This document shows positions 42,286 to 51,245 of a DNA stretch of 58,927 nt, one piece after another. Origin of the DNA: Desulfobacterales bacterium (lineage in GTDB: Bacteria > Desulfobacterota > Desulfobacteria > Desulfobacterales > SpSt-501); assembly GCA_030834695.1 (NCBI GenBank), contig JAUQXK010000085.1, forward strand, positions 1 through 58,927, given 5' to 3'. The first letter of the stretch is position 1. The number at the start of each line of letters is the position of its first letter. Under the pieces are notes generated by a model. It worked only from the letters and a program-made list of their open reading frames with translations. It made no database searches and had not been told where the DNA came from. The translations under genes were made by a program, and so were the position numbers.

Positions 42286-43992
42286 ATGAAGATCCCGTCC
42301 CGGAAATTTATCCTCTCTTTTTGCGCTTTCGTAATGGGGCTGATGCTGGTCGCCGCGGCCCTCAATGTCCAAGCGGCATCCTTCCGCCCTGAAAAGAGCA
42401 CAGACGGCGCAGTGATCGCCACCAGCAAGTTCGCGTCCGAAGCCGGCATGCAGGTGCTGCGTGCCGGCGGAAATGCGATCGACGCCGCGGCCTGCGTGGG
42501 TTATACGATGGCCGTCACCCACCCGGTCGCCGGGAATCTCGGCGGAGGGGGCTTCGCCATCATCCGCACCGCCGACGGCAAGATCTACAGCCTCGATTTC
42601 CGGGAAATGGCACCGGGTCAGGCGACCCGCACCATGTACCTGGACGCTGCCGGCAACGTGGTGCCGAAGCTCAGCCTGGACGGATACCTGGCCGCCGGGG
42701 TGCCCGGCACCGTGGCGGGGATGAGCGCCATGCTCGATCGCTTCGGCACGAAAAAGCTCTCCGAGCTGATGCAGCCGGCCATCAAATACGCTGAAAAGGG
42801 ATTTGTCGTCAGCGCCCGCAACGCCGAGACATTCAAGGAGCATGAGCCGCGCCTTTCCAAGTACGGCTCCAGCCGCAGGTACTTCCTCAAACCGGACGGC
42901 GCTACTTACAAAGAGGGCGACCTGCTGGTGCAGAAGGACCTGGCCAAGACCCTGCGGGCCATCGCCGAGCGCGGCCCCAAGGCTTTCTACGAAGGGAGCA
43001 TCGCGGATCTGATCGAGAAGGACATGAAGGCCAACGGCGGCATCATCACCAAAGACGATCTGAAGCGCTACAAGCCGATCTGGCGCGAGCCGGTCCGAGG
43101 GAGCTACCGCGGCTACGAGATCGTTTCCATGGGGCCGCCCAGCTCGGGCGGAACCCACATCATCCAGATGTTGAACATTCTGGAGGGCTTTGACCTCAAG
43201 GCCATGGGACCCAACTCGGCCGCGGCGGTGAACGTGATGGCCGAGGCCATGCGCTTCGCCTATGCCGACCGCAGCGAGTACATGGGCGATCCGGATTTCG
43301 TGAAGGTGCCCGTGGACATTCTGGCCTCCAAAGATTACGCCGAGCGCCTGCGGAAGCGCATCGAGTCCGGCAAGGCCACCCCATCGGACCAGGTGCGGCC
43401 GGGCACATCCTTCAAGAAGGAGGGCAGCAACACGACCCATTACTCGGTGGTGGACCGCTTCGGCAACGCCGTCTCGATCACCTACACCATCAACGACTAT
43501 TACGGCAGCGCCGCCGCCGTGAACGGCGCCGGGTTTCTGTTGAATAACGAAATGGACGATTTCGCAGCCAAGCCGGGCGTGCCCAACCTCTACGGGTTGC
43601 TCGGCGGCGACGCGAACGCCGTGGAGCCTTCCAAACGGCCGCTCTCCTCCATGTCGCCCACCATCGTCCTCAAGGATGGCCAGGTGGTCATGCTGCTGGG
43701 CAGCCCCGGCGGCGCACGGATCATTACGACGGTGATGCAGGTCATATTGAACGTGATCGACCACGGCATGACCATCCGCGAGGCGGTGGACGCTCCACGG
43801 GTGCACCTGCAGTGGATCCCCGACGAGCTGCGCATCGAGAAGAACGGCCTGAGCGCCGACACGGCCGCGAAGCTATCTGCGATGGGCTACAAGATCCAGG
43901 TGCGGGCCAACATGGGCGACGTGAACGCCGTCATGGTGGACCCCAAGACCAAGGTCTTCTTGATTGCGTCCGACCCGCGCAACGAGTTCTGA
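42286..43992 (+). CDS. ggt: Gamma-glutamyltranspeptidase, periplasmic
   Basis: Protein of 568 aa with a signal peptide (FILSFCAFVMGLMLVAAALN ... VQA). The autoprocessing site and nucleophile Thr lie in GSNTTHYSVVDRFGNAV, so a large and a small subunit form after cleavage. GNLGGGGF and the substrate loop PLSSMSPTIVLKDG are conserved. It cleaves gamma-glutamyl bonds of glutathione and similar compounds in the periplasm, releasing glutamate. CAAAGGAGG precedes the ATG. It lies just upstream of a TAXI-TRAP transporter. Confidence 0.95.
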   Translation: MKIPSRKFILSFCAFVMGLMLVAAALNVQAASFRPEKSTDGAVIATSKFASEAGMQVLRAGGNAIDAAACVGYTMAVTHPVAGNLGGGGFAIIRTADGKIYSLDFREMAPGQATRTMYLDAAGNVVPKLSLDGYLAAGVPGTVAGMSAMLDRFGTKKLSELMQPAIKYAEKGFVVSARNAETFKEHEPRLSKYGSSRRYFLKPDGATYKEGDLLVQKDLAKTLRAIAERGPKAFYEGSIADLIEKDMKANGGIITKDDLKRYKPIWREPVRGSYRGYEIVSMGPPSSGGTHIIQMLNILEGFDLKAMGPNSAAAVNVMAEAMRFAYADRSEYMGDPDFVKVPVDILASKDYAERLRKRIESGKATPSDQVRPGTSFKKEGSNTTHYSVVDRFGNAVSITYTINDYYGSAAAVNGAGFLLNNEMDDFAAKPGVPNLYGLLGGDANAVEPSKRPLSSMSPTIVLKDGQVVMLLGSPGGARIITTVMQVILNVIDHGMTIREAVDAPRVHLQWIPDELRIEKNGLSADTAAKLSAMGYKIQVRANMGDVNAVMVDPKTKVFLIASDPRNEF

Positions 43993-43993
43993 A

Positions 43994-44021
43994 GCCGGCC
44001 GTTCGCGGTCCGGCCTTTTTC
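43994..44021 (+). terminator. Intrinsic terminator after ggt
   Basis: GCCGGCC and GGTCCGGC pair around GTTCGC with one bulge, followed by CTTTTTC. The TAXI promoter begins directly after it. Confidence 0.75.
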
Positions 44022-44050
44022 TTGACACCGCTGGGTCGCTATCATAATAT
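44022..44050 (+). promoter_or_regulatory. Strong sigma-70 promoter of the TAXI-TRAP operon
   Basis: TTGACA at 44022-44027, 17-bp spacer and TATAAT-like TAATAT at 44045-44050. This is among the best canonical promoters in the window. A leader of about 80 bp precedes the first start. Confidence 0.8.
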
Positions 44051-44137
44051 GCTATCCCTTGGCTGAAACGGCCTTGCGGCAGGCGCAAGCGAAGTTTTAT
44101 AAGTCAACAGAAACAAACAAAACCCAGGAGGTGTTCC

Positions 44138-45085
44138 ATGAAGAAACTGTTCGGTGCGTGCATGGTTTTTCTGTTTGTATTCGGTGCGGTGGCGACCATC
44201 CAGGCCGCCGACAACCTGGTGCTCGCCACCGGCGGCACCGCCGGGACCTACTACCCCTTCGGCGGCGCCATGGCCAAGATCTGGAACTCCAAGATCAAGG
44301 ATATGAACGTGACCGCCCAGACCAGCGGCGCCTCGGGCGAGAACGTGCGCCTGATCAACAAGAAAGAGGTCGAACTCGCCCTGGTCCAGAGCGACACCCT
44401 GGATTTCGCCTTCAACGCCAAGGAAGCCTTCAAGGAGCCCCTGAAGGCCATGAGTGCCATCGCCGTCCTTTATCCGGAGGTCGTGCAGGTGGTGGTTGCG
44501 GCCGACGGCCCGATCAAGTCTTTCGCGGATCTGAAGGGCAAAAAAGTGGGCGTGGGCGCGCCGGGTAGCGGCACCGAGGCCAACTACCGGCAGCTGATGG
44601 ACGCTTACGGCATGAAAAAAGAGGACGTCAACGGCCAGTACCTGTCCTTCTCCGAGAGCGCCGAGGCATTTAAGGACAAGCACATCGACGCCTTTGTCGT
44701 GACCGGCGCGGTTCCCACCTCGGCCATCATGGATGTCGCCACTCAAAACGCCATCCGCATTCTGCCGATCGCGGACGACATCGCCGCGAAGCTGACCCAG
44801 AAATATCCCTTCCTGGCCGCGGTGAAGGTCCCGGCCAACAGCTACAAAGGCCAGACCGCGGATGTGCCCACCGTGGCGGTGAATGCGGTTCTGATCGCCG
44901 GCAGCCAGCTCAAGGACGACATGGTCTACAACCTCACCAAAGCGCTGTTCGACAACCAGGCCGATCTGGCCGCCGCCCATGCCAAAGGCAAGGAGCTGAA
45001 CGCTCAGTTCGCAGTGAAGGGCGTGTCCATCCCCTACCACCCGGGGGCGGTGAAGTACTACAAGGAGAAAGGGCTGATGAAGTAG
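44138..45085 (+). CDS. TAXI-family TRAP solute-binding protein
   Basis: Protein of 315 aa with a signal peptide (KKLFGACMVFLFVFGAVATI ... QAADN). The TAXI signature LATGGTAGTYYPFGGAMAKI, QSDTLDFAF and VGVGAPGSGTEANYRQLM are present. It binds a carboxylate, commonly glutamate or 2-oxoacids in this family, and delivers it to the fused permease two genes on. CAGGAGG precedes the ATG. Confidence 0.93.
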   Translation: MKKLFGACMVFLFVFGAVATIQAADNLVLATGGTAGTYYPFGGAMAKIWNSKIKDMNVTAQTSGASGENVRLINKKEVELALVQSDTLDFAFNAKEAFKEPLKAMSAIAVLYPEVVQVVVAADGPIKSFADLKGKKVGVGAPGSGTEANYRQLMDAYGMKKEDVNGQYLSFSESAEAFKDKHIDAFVVTGAVPTSAIMDVATQNAIRILPIADDIAAKLTQKYPFLAAVKVPANSYKGQTADVPTVAVNAVLIAGSQLKDDMVYNLTKALFDNQADLAAAHAKGKELNAQFAVKGVSIPYHPGAVKYYKEKGLMK

Positions 45086-45108
45086 AAAGCCGCCCGGAGC
45101 GGCTTTCT
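45084..45108 (+). terminator. Hairpin directly after the TAXI gene
   Basis: The arms AGAAAGCCGC and GCGGCTTTCT pair perfectly (10 bp) around CCGGA, beginning at the stop codon. No full T-run follows, so it more likely protects the binding-protein mRNA or attenuates permease expression. Confidence 0.6.
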
Positions 45109-45145
45109 ATATGAAGAAGTTCTTAGGCCAGAAGAATAAGGACCT

Positions 45146-45192
45146 TGCGACCCTTCCGGTAAGCTTTTGCGATTGACGCTGGAAGGGTCGCA
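45146..45192 (+). promoter_or_regulatory. Second inverted repeat in the TAXI-DUF1850 gap
   Basis: TGCGACCCTTCC and GGAAGGGTCGCA are perfect 12-bp arms around 23 nt, ending 15 bp before the DUF1850 start. It may be an mRNA hairpin limiting downstream translation or an operator. Confidence 0.5.
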
Positions 45193-45207
45193 CGCATCTT
45201 AAATCAA

Positions 45208-45711
45208 ATGCACCGTCGATGGATCGCAGGCTTGGTAGCCGCCGGCGCTGGGGTTGCCGGGCTTTTGCTCTGGCCGTTTATCCCCGCGTTTGAATTAATC
45301 GACGGACGCAGCGGCCGTGTCGCCTTTTGTGCCCGCGTCCGGGTCGGCGAAGAGTTTGTGCTGTCGTTTGTCCATTCTGTGAACAAGCGGCCCGTTTATG
45401 ACACGCTGCGGGCGGAGGCCGATCACCTGGTCATTGTCGGGTCCCGGTTCGATTCCTTCGGCGCCGGCATGCCGGAGGCTTCGACGCCGGAAGGCACGCT
45501 GGCCATTGCCAAAGACGGCTGGCTGGAATGGACCATCAACCGTCCCGTCCCGGAAATCACCATCCGCGTGGGTTGGGTGGCCGAACACACCCTGCATATC
45601 AAGGATCGGAAGATCCGGCTGGCTGATCTGGCAGAACCGGGGAAACCATTAACCATGCGCGTTCGCGAACTTCGAATGTTCGACCTCCTCAAAGGCAGGT
45701 GCATCCCATGA
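45208..45711 (+). CDS. DUF1850 protein of a TAXI-TRAP operon
   Basis: Protein of 167 aa with an N-terminal hydrophobic helix (IAGLVAAGAGVAGLLLWPF) and an exported beta-rich domain (FVLSFVHSVNKRPVYDTLRA). DUF1850 genes commonly sit between TAXI binding proteins and their fused permease; the function is unknown. Its stop overlaps the permease start as ATGA. Confidence 0.85.
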   Translation: MHRRWIAGLVAAGAGVAGLLLWPFIPAFELIDGRSGRVAFCARVRVGEEFVLSFVHSVNKRPVYDTLRAEADHLVIVGSRFDSFGAGMPEASTPEGTLAIAKDGWLEWTINRPVPEITIRVGWVAEHTLHIKDRKIRLADLAEPGKPLTMRVRELRMFDLLKGRCIP

Positions 45712-47714
45712 GCGAAAAAGAAAAAGATCCGGTTCAGCCCGGTGTTCTCACCACCAAGATGGAAGGGGTCGAGGCCGTCTCCAAGGAAGAGATCGAAGAA
45801 ATCCTAAAGAAGGTCGACAAGGAGGCTGCCGCCCGCAAGCTGACCGGCACGCCGCATTGGATCGTCTATGTCATCGGCGTTTCATGGTCGATCTTCCAGG
45901 TGTACACGGCGGCCTTCGGGTTGCTTCCTGCCCAGCTGCAACGATCCATCCATCTGGCGTATGCGTTCGTATTGACCTACCTTCTGTTCCCGGCCCGTGC
46001 CGGGAATGACGATAACCGCCTGCACTGGTACAACTGGGCGCTGGCTATTTTCGCCGGCTACATCGGGTTGTACATGGCCCTCAATTACGTGCGCATCATG
46101 GAGGCCGGTGGGGATTATTCCCGCATGGATTATCTTGTCGCCGGCTGCGGCATCCTGCTGACGCTGGAGGCGTCGCGGCGGGTGGTGGGGCTGCCGATCG
46201 TCTGCCTGGCGGCGTTTTTTCTGGTCTTTTCCTATTTCGGATCATACTTCCCCGGATTCATGTCGCACCGCGGGTATTCCCTCGAGCGGATCGCATCCCA
46301 CATGTTTCTGACCACCGAGGGCATCCTGGGTATTCCTCTAGGGGTGGCGGCGACGTTCATCTACCTGTTCATCCTGTTCGGCTCCTTCCGTGAAAAATCC
46401 GGGCTGGGGCAGCTCTTCATCGATATTTCCAACGCCGTGGCCGGCTGGGCCTCCGGCGGCCCGGCCAAAATGGCGGTCGTCACCAGCGCTTTGGAGGGAA
46501 CGGTTTCCGGGAGCTCGGTCGCCAACACGGTGGAATCCGGCAGCCTCACCATCCCCATGATGAAGCGCCTCGGCTACCGGCCCGAGTTCGCCGCGGCGGT
46601 GGAGGCGTCATCTTCCACCGGCGGGCAGATCATGCCGCCCATCATGGGTGCTGCGGCGTTCATCATGGCCGAGTTTCTCAACGTGCCTTACCTCGACATC
46701 GCCAAGGCGGCGGCCATCCCGGCCTGTCTCTATTTCTTCGGCGTGTTCATGGAGGTGCACTTCGAGGCCAAGCGCTGCAATCTGAGGGGCCTGAGCCGCG
46801 ACGAGCTTCCCAGGTTTGCGGATGTCATGAAGGAGCGGGGACATCTCTTCGTTCCCCTGTTTGCGATCATCATATTCCTTTCGATCGGGTTCACCCCGCT
46901 ATACGCCGCCCTCATGGGCCTGGTGACCTGCATCATTGCGGGTGCCTTGAAGGTGTCCACCCGCATGAGCCCCCGGCAAATAGCCGACGGGTTCGAGCTC
47001 GGTGCCCGCAACGCCGTCGGCGTCGCTCTGGCCTGCGCTTCGGCCGGCATTATCATCGGCGCGATCACCCTGACCGGGCTGGGGCTCAAGCTGGGTAACG
47101 GACTGGTGGAGCTCGCCGGCGGCAATCTTCTACTGACGCTTATCTTCACCATGATCACTTCACTCATTCTCGGCATGGGTGTGCCGACCACGGCCAACTA
47201 CATCATCACCTCCACCATCGCTGCGCCGGCCCTGATCCAACTGGGCGTGCACCCGCTGGCGGCGCACATGTTCGTTTTCTATTTTGGGATCGTGGCCGAC
47301 ATTACGCCGCCGGTCGCTCTGGCCGCTTACGCCGGCGCGGGTATCGCCAAATCCAACGCCTTCTGGACGGGGGTCACCGCCACCAAGCTCGCCATCGGGG
47401 CGTTTCTCACGCCCTACATTTTCGTCTACAACACGTCCATGCTCTGGATCAATACGACGTGGTACGCGATGATTCAGACGCTGGTCACGTCTTGTGCGGG
47501 CATGACGGCGATCGGTGCGGCCATGATCGGTTATTTCGTGGCACCGATGAACTGGATCGAGCGGATCTTGTTCATCGCGGGGGGCCTGTTGCTCGTGGAC
47601 CCGGGCACGATCACAGATATCATGGGGATCGGCTTGTTGGCCGCGTGCGTGGCCAATCAGTACCGCAAGAAAAGAGCAGGGGCGGTCAGCACGGCTACCA
47701 CTGCGGATGCGTGA
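45708..47714 (+). CDS. TRAP transporter fused permease (DctQM type)
   Basis: Protein of 668 aa with about 16 or more helices. The first four form the DctQ-like part, and the rest the DctM-like channel with repeated GXXXTG-like loops (GTVSGSSVANTVESGSLTIP, GGQIMPPIMGAAAFIMAEFL, GMGVPTTANYIITSTIAAPA). ATG 45708 follows CAGGTG and overlaps the DUF1850 stop. It imports the TAXI-bound solute driven by an ion gradient. Confidence 0.94.
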   Translation: MSEKEKDPVQPGVLTTKMEGVEAVSKEEIEEILKKVDKEAAARKLTGTPHWIVYVIGVSWSIFQVYTAAFGLLPAQLQRSIHLAYAFVLTYLLFPARAGNDDNRLHWYNWALAIFAGYIGLYMALNYVRIMEAGGDYSRMDYLVAGCGILLTLEASRRVVGLPIVCLAAFFLVFSYFGSYFPGFMSHRGYSLERIASHMFLTTEGILGIPLGVAATFIYLFILFGSFREKSGLGQLFIDISNAVAGWASGGPAKMAVVTSALEGTVSGSSVANTVESGSLTIPMMKRLGYRPEFAAAVEASSSTGGQIMPPIMGAAAFIMAEFLNVPYLDIAKAAAIPACLYFFGVFMEVHFEAKRCNLRGLSRDELPRFADVMKERGHLFVPLFAIIIFLSIGFTPLYAALMGLVTCIIAGALKVSTRMSPRQIADGFELGARNAVGVALACASAGIIIGAITLTGLGLKLGNGLVELAGGNLLLTLIFTMITSLILGMGVPTTANYIITSTIAAPALIQLGVHPLAAHMFVFYFGIVADITPPVALAAYAGAGIAKSNAFWTGVTATKLAIGAFLTPYIFVYNTSMLWINTTWYAMIQTLVTSCAGMTAIGAAMIGYFVAPMNWIERILFIAGGLLLVDPGTITDIMGIGLLAACVANQYRKKRAGAVSTATTADA

Positions 47715-47766
47715 GCGAAGAACTTCGCAATGGACGGCTTTCGAGGAAGCTGAAATTCTTTTCTGC

Positions 47767-47812
47767 GGGAGCGGCTTTCAGCCGCGATCATCGCGGCTGG
47801 AAAGCCGCTCCC
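47767..47812. repeat. GGGAGCGGCTTT palindromic repeat, full hairpin
   Basis: GGGAGCGGCTTTCAGCCGCG and CGCGGCTGGAAAGCCGCTCCC pair almost perfectly (about 22 bp) around ATCAT. It lies between convergent genes, so it may terminate both. One arm recurs at 52279-52300. Confidence 0.75.
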
Positions 47813-47888
47813 ACGAGAAGAGCGAAGCAAACCAGTCCCCTGTAAAACCGCCGATGATAGCCCGCTTCGTTTCGTCATAGTCAACCCC

Positions 47889-49706
47889 TCACCCCATCGC
47901 CTTCATTTCATCAACCCGCCGATTGTAATACGCGATCACTTCCCTGCGGCTCAGCATGCCGATCAGTTCACGGGCGTCGTCATCCTGTACCACCGGCAGA
48001 CTGTCGATGTTCTTCATTGTGAATTTTTTCAGGACCGAATTGAGATCTTCGGACGGCGAGGTGGTGATGATATCCGAAGTACCGATGTCCCTCATGACGA
48101 CCAGCTTGCCGATTCCGGGGGAGAACAGCACGCTGCGGATATCGTTGATGGAAAAAATTCTCGCCAGTTTTCCGTGCTCATCCATCACCGGGAAGTAGTG
48201 CTGGTCCGATTCCGAGAAATGCTTCCTGAAATCCGCAAAGAGCATATTCTCCGGAATCATGACCACCTTGCGAATGCGGTCCAGCACATCGCAGACCGTG
48301 ATGGCCTGCAGTACATCGACAAAGAATTCGCCGGAATGCGCGGGCGAATCGATTCTCCGCCAGACCTGGCTCTTGAATAGCGTCCAGCGCCGGGTGGCCA
48401 GGTAGGCCACCGAACACACCATTAGGCTTGGCAGCAGCAGATGGTAGGAATTGGTCATCTCGCTGACGAAAATAATGGTGGAGATCGGCGTGTTGGAAAC
48501 GGCTGCGAAAAAGGCGGCCATTCCCACCACCACAAAGGCCCCGGGCGAACCGACGACTTCGGGGAGCACCTGGTGAAATGTCTGGCCCACCGCACCGCCC
48601 AGAGCCGCGCCGATGACGATCGATGGGCCGAACAGCCCGCCGCTGCCGCCGGAGCCGATGGAAAAAGAGGTCGTGATCATTTTTCCGATCGCCAGCGACA
48701 AGAGAAAGGATAACGCCACCTCCTGGGTGAGCGCTTTCTGGGCGTAGCCGTATCCGAAGGCCAGGGTGTGCGGAAGGAAAAACCCGACGATACCGGTCAG
48801 GCCACCGCCGATTGCCGGCTTCAAATAATTCGGAATGCTCAGGCCGTGGAAAAAGCGGGTGGTGGCGTGAAACAGTTTAATGAAAAATACCCCGGCCCCC
48901 GCCACCACCATTGCCAACACCAGATACGGGCCGAGTTCCAATGGGTTGCGAAAGATGAAATCCGGCGATTGCAACAGGGAGCCCCAGCCGAACACCATGC
49001 AGAACAGGCAGTAGGCAACGGCCGAGGCCATTCCCGCCGGGATGATGACTTCGTATTCGAACTCAGGATCCCGGTAGAGGAATTCGGCCGCAAAAAGCGC
49101 TCCGGCCAAGGGGGCCCTGAAAATGCTTCCCACGCCGGCAGCGATGCCCGCCGCCAAGAGGATGCGCCTTTCCCTTGCCGAGAGCTTAAGCTTCACGGCC
49201 AACCAAGAACCGATTCCCGCCCCGATCTGCGCAATCGGTCCTTCGCGTCCGCCGGAGCCTCCGGTCGTCAGCGTAATGACCGTCGCCAGGGTTTTGATCA
49301 ACGGTATCCGGGCGCGGACAAGGCCATCTTCGTGGTGATACGCATGGATGGCGGCATCGTTGCCGGCGCCGGCAGCCTCCGGGGCAAACCGGTAGACCAG
49401 CCATCCGCTTAAGAGACCTCCGGCCGCGGGCAGGATCAAAAGCACCCAGCGGTTGAATACGCCGCTGCCAGGCGAAAACAGTGCAAACTCTCCGGCCGAA
49501 GCCGGAGGGCGATAGCCGGCCAGGAAGTCGAGAAAAACCCTCATGCCCAGCTGACAGAGGTAGTAGAATGCAATGGAGGCAATGCCGGCGACCACACCGA
49601 CACAGACGTAGTAGAAGGCCCAGCGGCCGATATGAGTCAGTCCATCACGAAAAGGCACGCCTTTGCCGGCCCTCCCGCCCATCGGCAACCTTTTTGTCAG
49701 GTCCAT
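47889..49706 (-). CDS. ClC-family chloride channel/antiporter with CBS domains
   Basis: Protein of 605 aa. The ClC selectivity signatures GSGGREGPIAQIG, GIAAGVGSIFRAPLAGALFA and GSGGSGGLFGPSIVIG are intact, with the glutamate of GREGP retained. Two CBS domains end the protein (from about VCDVLDRIRKVVMIPENML and SDIITTSPSEDLNSVLKKFT) and likely bind adenine nucleotides. A roughly 80-aa linker with an extra alpha/beta segment lies between them. Transport of Cl- or another anion at the inner membrane is expected. No strong ribosome site fixes the start. Confidence 0.93.
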   Translation of the reverse strand: MDLTKRLPMGGRAGKGVPFRDGLTHIGRWAFYYVCVGVVAGIASIAFYYLCQLGMRVFLDFLAGYRPPASAGEFALFSPGSGVFNRWVLLILPAAGGLLSGWLVYRFAPEAAGAGNDAAIHAYHHEDGLVRARIPLIKTLATVITLTTGGSGGREGPIAQIGAGIGSWLAVKLKLSARERRILLAAGIAAGVGSIFRAPLAGALFAAEFLYRDPEFEYEVIIPAGMASAVAYCLFCMVFGWGSLLQSPDFIFRNPLELGPYLVLAMVVAGAGVFFIKLFHATTRFFHGLSIPNYLKPAIGGGLTGIVGFFLPHTLAFGYGYAQKALTQEVALSFLLSLAIGKMITTSFSIGSGGSGGLFGPSIVIGAALGGAVGQTFHQVLPEVVGSPGAFVVVGMAAFFAAVSNTPISTIIFVSEMTNSYHLLLPSLMVCSVAYLATRRWTLFKSQVWRRIDSPAHSGEFFVDVLQAITVCDVLDRIRKVVMIPENMLFADFRKHFSESDQHYFPVMDEHGKLARIFSINDIRSVLFSPGIGKLVVMRDIGTSDIITTSPSEDLNSVLKKFTMKNIDSLPVVQDDDARELIGMLSRREVIAYYNRRVDEMKAMG

Positions 49707-49772
49707 TCAGGCAATTGCAAGCGCTCGTTTGAGAAGCAGATCTTAGAGGAATTGCAGGATTGGAGGATCCGG

Positions 49773-49904
49773 CTACTTTCCAGTCTTCCGGCCTTTAATC
49801 GCTCCGATTAAATTCTGCAGGGTGCCAAGTACGGCACATGCCAGCACGCCAAAAATGGCCGTCCGGATGATCCAATCGGATACTCCCATGTTTGAAAAAT
49901 CCAT
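49773..49904 (-). CDS. 43-aa single-helix membrane peptide
   Basis: Begins MDFSNMGVSDWIIRTAIFGV with one membrane helix (IFGVLACAVLGTLQNLI) and a basic tail KGRKTGK. GGAGG lies 7 bp before ATG 49904. It is 66 bp upstream of the ClC gene in the same direction and may be co-transcribed. No family recognised. Confidence 0.55.
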   Translation of the reverse strand: MDFSNMGVSDWIIRTAIFGVLACAVLGTLQNLIGAIKGRKTGK

Positions 49905-49970
49905 GATCTCGCCTCCCTTCCATTTCTTATTAGCCCGGCCGCCAGATCCATCAATACCACCATTCCGGAT

Positions 49971-50009
49971 GTGATAAGCCTGCCCCGGACCACGATACGG
50001 GGGCATCCA
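49971..50009. repeat. Dispersed repeat, copy F (central module only)
   Basis: gtgataagcctgccccggac then cacgatacgggggcatcca matches the central part of copy C (33548-33587) with one mismatch. The outer ends of the family are absent here. Confidence 0.65.
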
Positions 50010-50419
50010 TCTGATCATTAATGAACCCAGATAAGATAGACCAGCCTAATATTTTTATATCCCATTCTGCGTTTACAGGAAAGCCATAAAACAAACATCC
50101 CTCTCCAGCGGACATGGAGAGGGGTGATTGCTTTATGCGACCGAAAACCGTTCGAACCGTCCGCGGAGCCGTCAACTCCGGCTGCCTACTGGACTCTACT
50201 TGCCGCCGTCGGTCTTGGCCGCCTCGACCGCTACGGCCACATCCCCGCCGTGAGCGGGCTCGGTTTCGCATTTCACCTAACAAGCATCTTTCGAACATCG
50301 GGTCGATCTGCGCACTTGTGGCGGCTGGCATTGCACCTAATCCAACTTGCCGTTTCAGTGGCACATCGGGGCGCGAAGGGAAGGCGGACCGGTAGGGTTG
50401 CTGGCGTTGGTTTTTGTTG

Positions 50420-50448
50420 TTGACAGGGCGTCTGCCATTCGATATTGA
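50420..50448 (+). promoter_or_regulatory. Promoter of gntR and the sugar-acid operon
   Basis: TTGACA (50420-50425), a 17-bp spacer and TATTGA (50443-50448). Just downstream GAATTCTGCATACAAAATAC is AT-rich and contains TGCATACA-like half-sites that a FadR-type GntR protein could bind. Confidence 0.6.
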
Positions 50449-50491
50449 ATTCTGCATACAAAATACAACATTCAAAAAAGGCGGTGTCCCT

Positions 50492-51223
50492 ATGGCCGCT
50501 CCAGCTCGCCTTAGAAAGTCAAGATCCTTTGCTTCCAGGCCAACCGGTCGGCGAGGTGTCATCAATCTCGGCGCCGAGCACGAAAACCTCGATCATAAAG
50601 CTTATCAGATCCTGAAATCCATGATCATGGATCGCCAGCTTCTGCCCGGCGAGAAAATTCCTCAAGAGAAGCTGGCCGAGGACCTGGGCATCAGCCGCAC
50701 TCCGCTCGTCAACGCCCTCAAGTTTCTGGAGAAGGAGAAGCTCGTCCAGTCCATTCCGCGGCGCGGCTTTTTCATGCGCACGTTCACCAAGAAAGAGATG
50801 ATCTCCATTTTCGAGTTGCGCGAAGTGCTGGAGGGTTTGGCCGCCCGCAAGGCCGCTCAAAAAATAACCGACAGCCAGATCGTCCAACTGCAGAAATTTT
50901 TCAAACCATTTGCCGGGGACAAGGATATCATCGACATCCGCAACTACGCCCGGGAGGATCGCCGCTTCCACAATTTTCTCCTCGATATCGGGGCCAAGGA
51001 GTTCCTAAAAAGTATCCTCGAAACTTATAACATCATCAGCTACAGCTATCAGGTGGTCGCACCCGAGGGCCTGGTGCGCCACCCCAGAGAAACCATCTGT
51101 GAGCATCAGGCCATGATCGAAGCCATTGCCCGGCGAGATGCCGAAATGGCCGAAACCCTCATGCGGCGGCACTTCCAGAGGTCCCGGGCGGTTTTGCAGG
51201 AATCCTTGAAGGCGAACGATTGA
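50492..51223 (+). CDS. GntR-family (FadR/FCD) transcriptional regulator
   Basis: Protein of 243 aa. The winged HTH shows the GntR pattern LLPGEKIPQEKLAEDLGISR then TPLVNALKFLEKEKLV. The FCD effector domain follows (FELREVLEGLAARKAA, DRRFHNFLLDIGA, HQAMIEAIARRDAE) with metal-binding His/Asp. AAGGCGGTG precedes ATG 50492. It is the first gene of the catabolic operon and probably represses it until its sugar-acid ligand is present. Confidence 0.9.
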   Translation: MAAPARLRKSRSFASRPTGRRGVINLGAEHENLDHKAYQILKSMIMDRQLLPGEKIPQEKLAEDLGISRTPLVNALKFLEKEKLVQSIPRRGFFMRTFTKKEMISIFELREVLEGLAARKAAQKITDSQIVQLQKFFKPFAGDKDIIDIRNYAREDRRFHNFLLDIGAKEFLKSILETYNIISYSYQVVAPEGLVRHPRETICEHQAMIEAIARRDAEMAETLMRRHFQRSRAVLQESLKAND

Positions 51224-51245
51224 AAATCCAAGGAGCACGTCGCGC

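Larger units (their letters stand above)
49905..50491. other. 587-bp non-coding region upstream of gntR
   Basis: It contains repeat copy F (49971-50009) and a 9-bp hairpin (CCCTCTCCA/TGGAGAGGG, 50099-50123). The rest is GC-rich sequence with open frames on both strands but no recognisable protein or ribosome site. The gntR promoter lies near its right end. Confidence 0.5.

Noticed and set aside
42094-43806. 570-codon open frame antisense to ggt
   Set aside because: The His/Gly/Val-rich product is typical of a shadow of a GC-rich gene, and ggt on the other strand has full catalytic motifs.
49951-50565. Leftward 204-codon frame upstream of gntR
   Set aside because: It crosses a repeat, the gntR promoter and the gntR start, has biased composition and no ribosome site.
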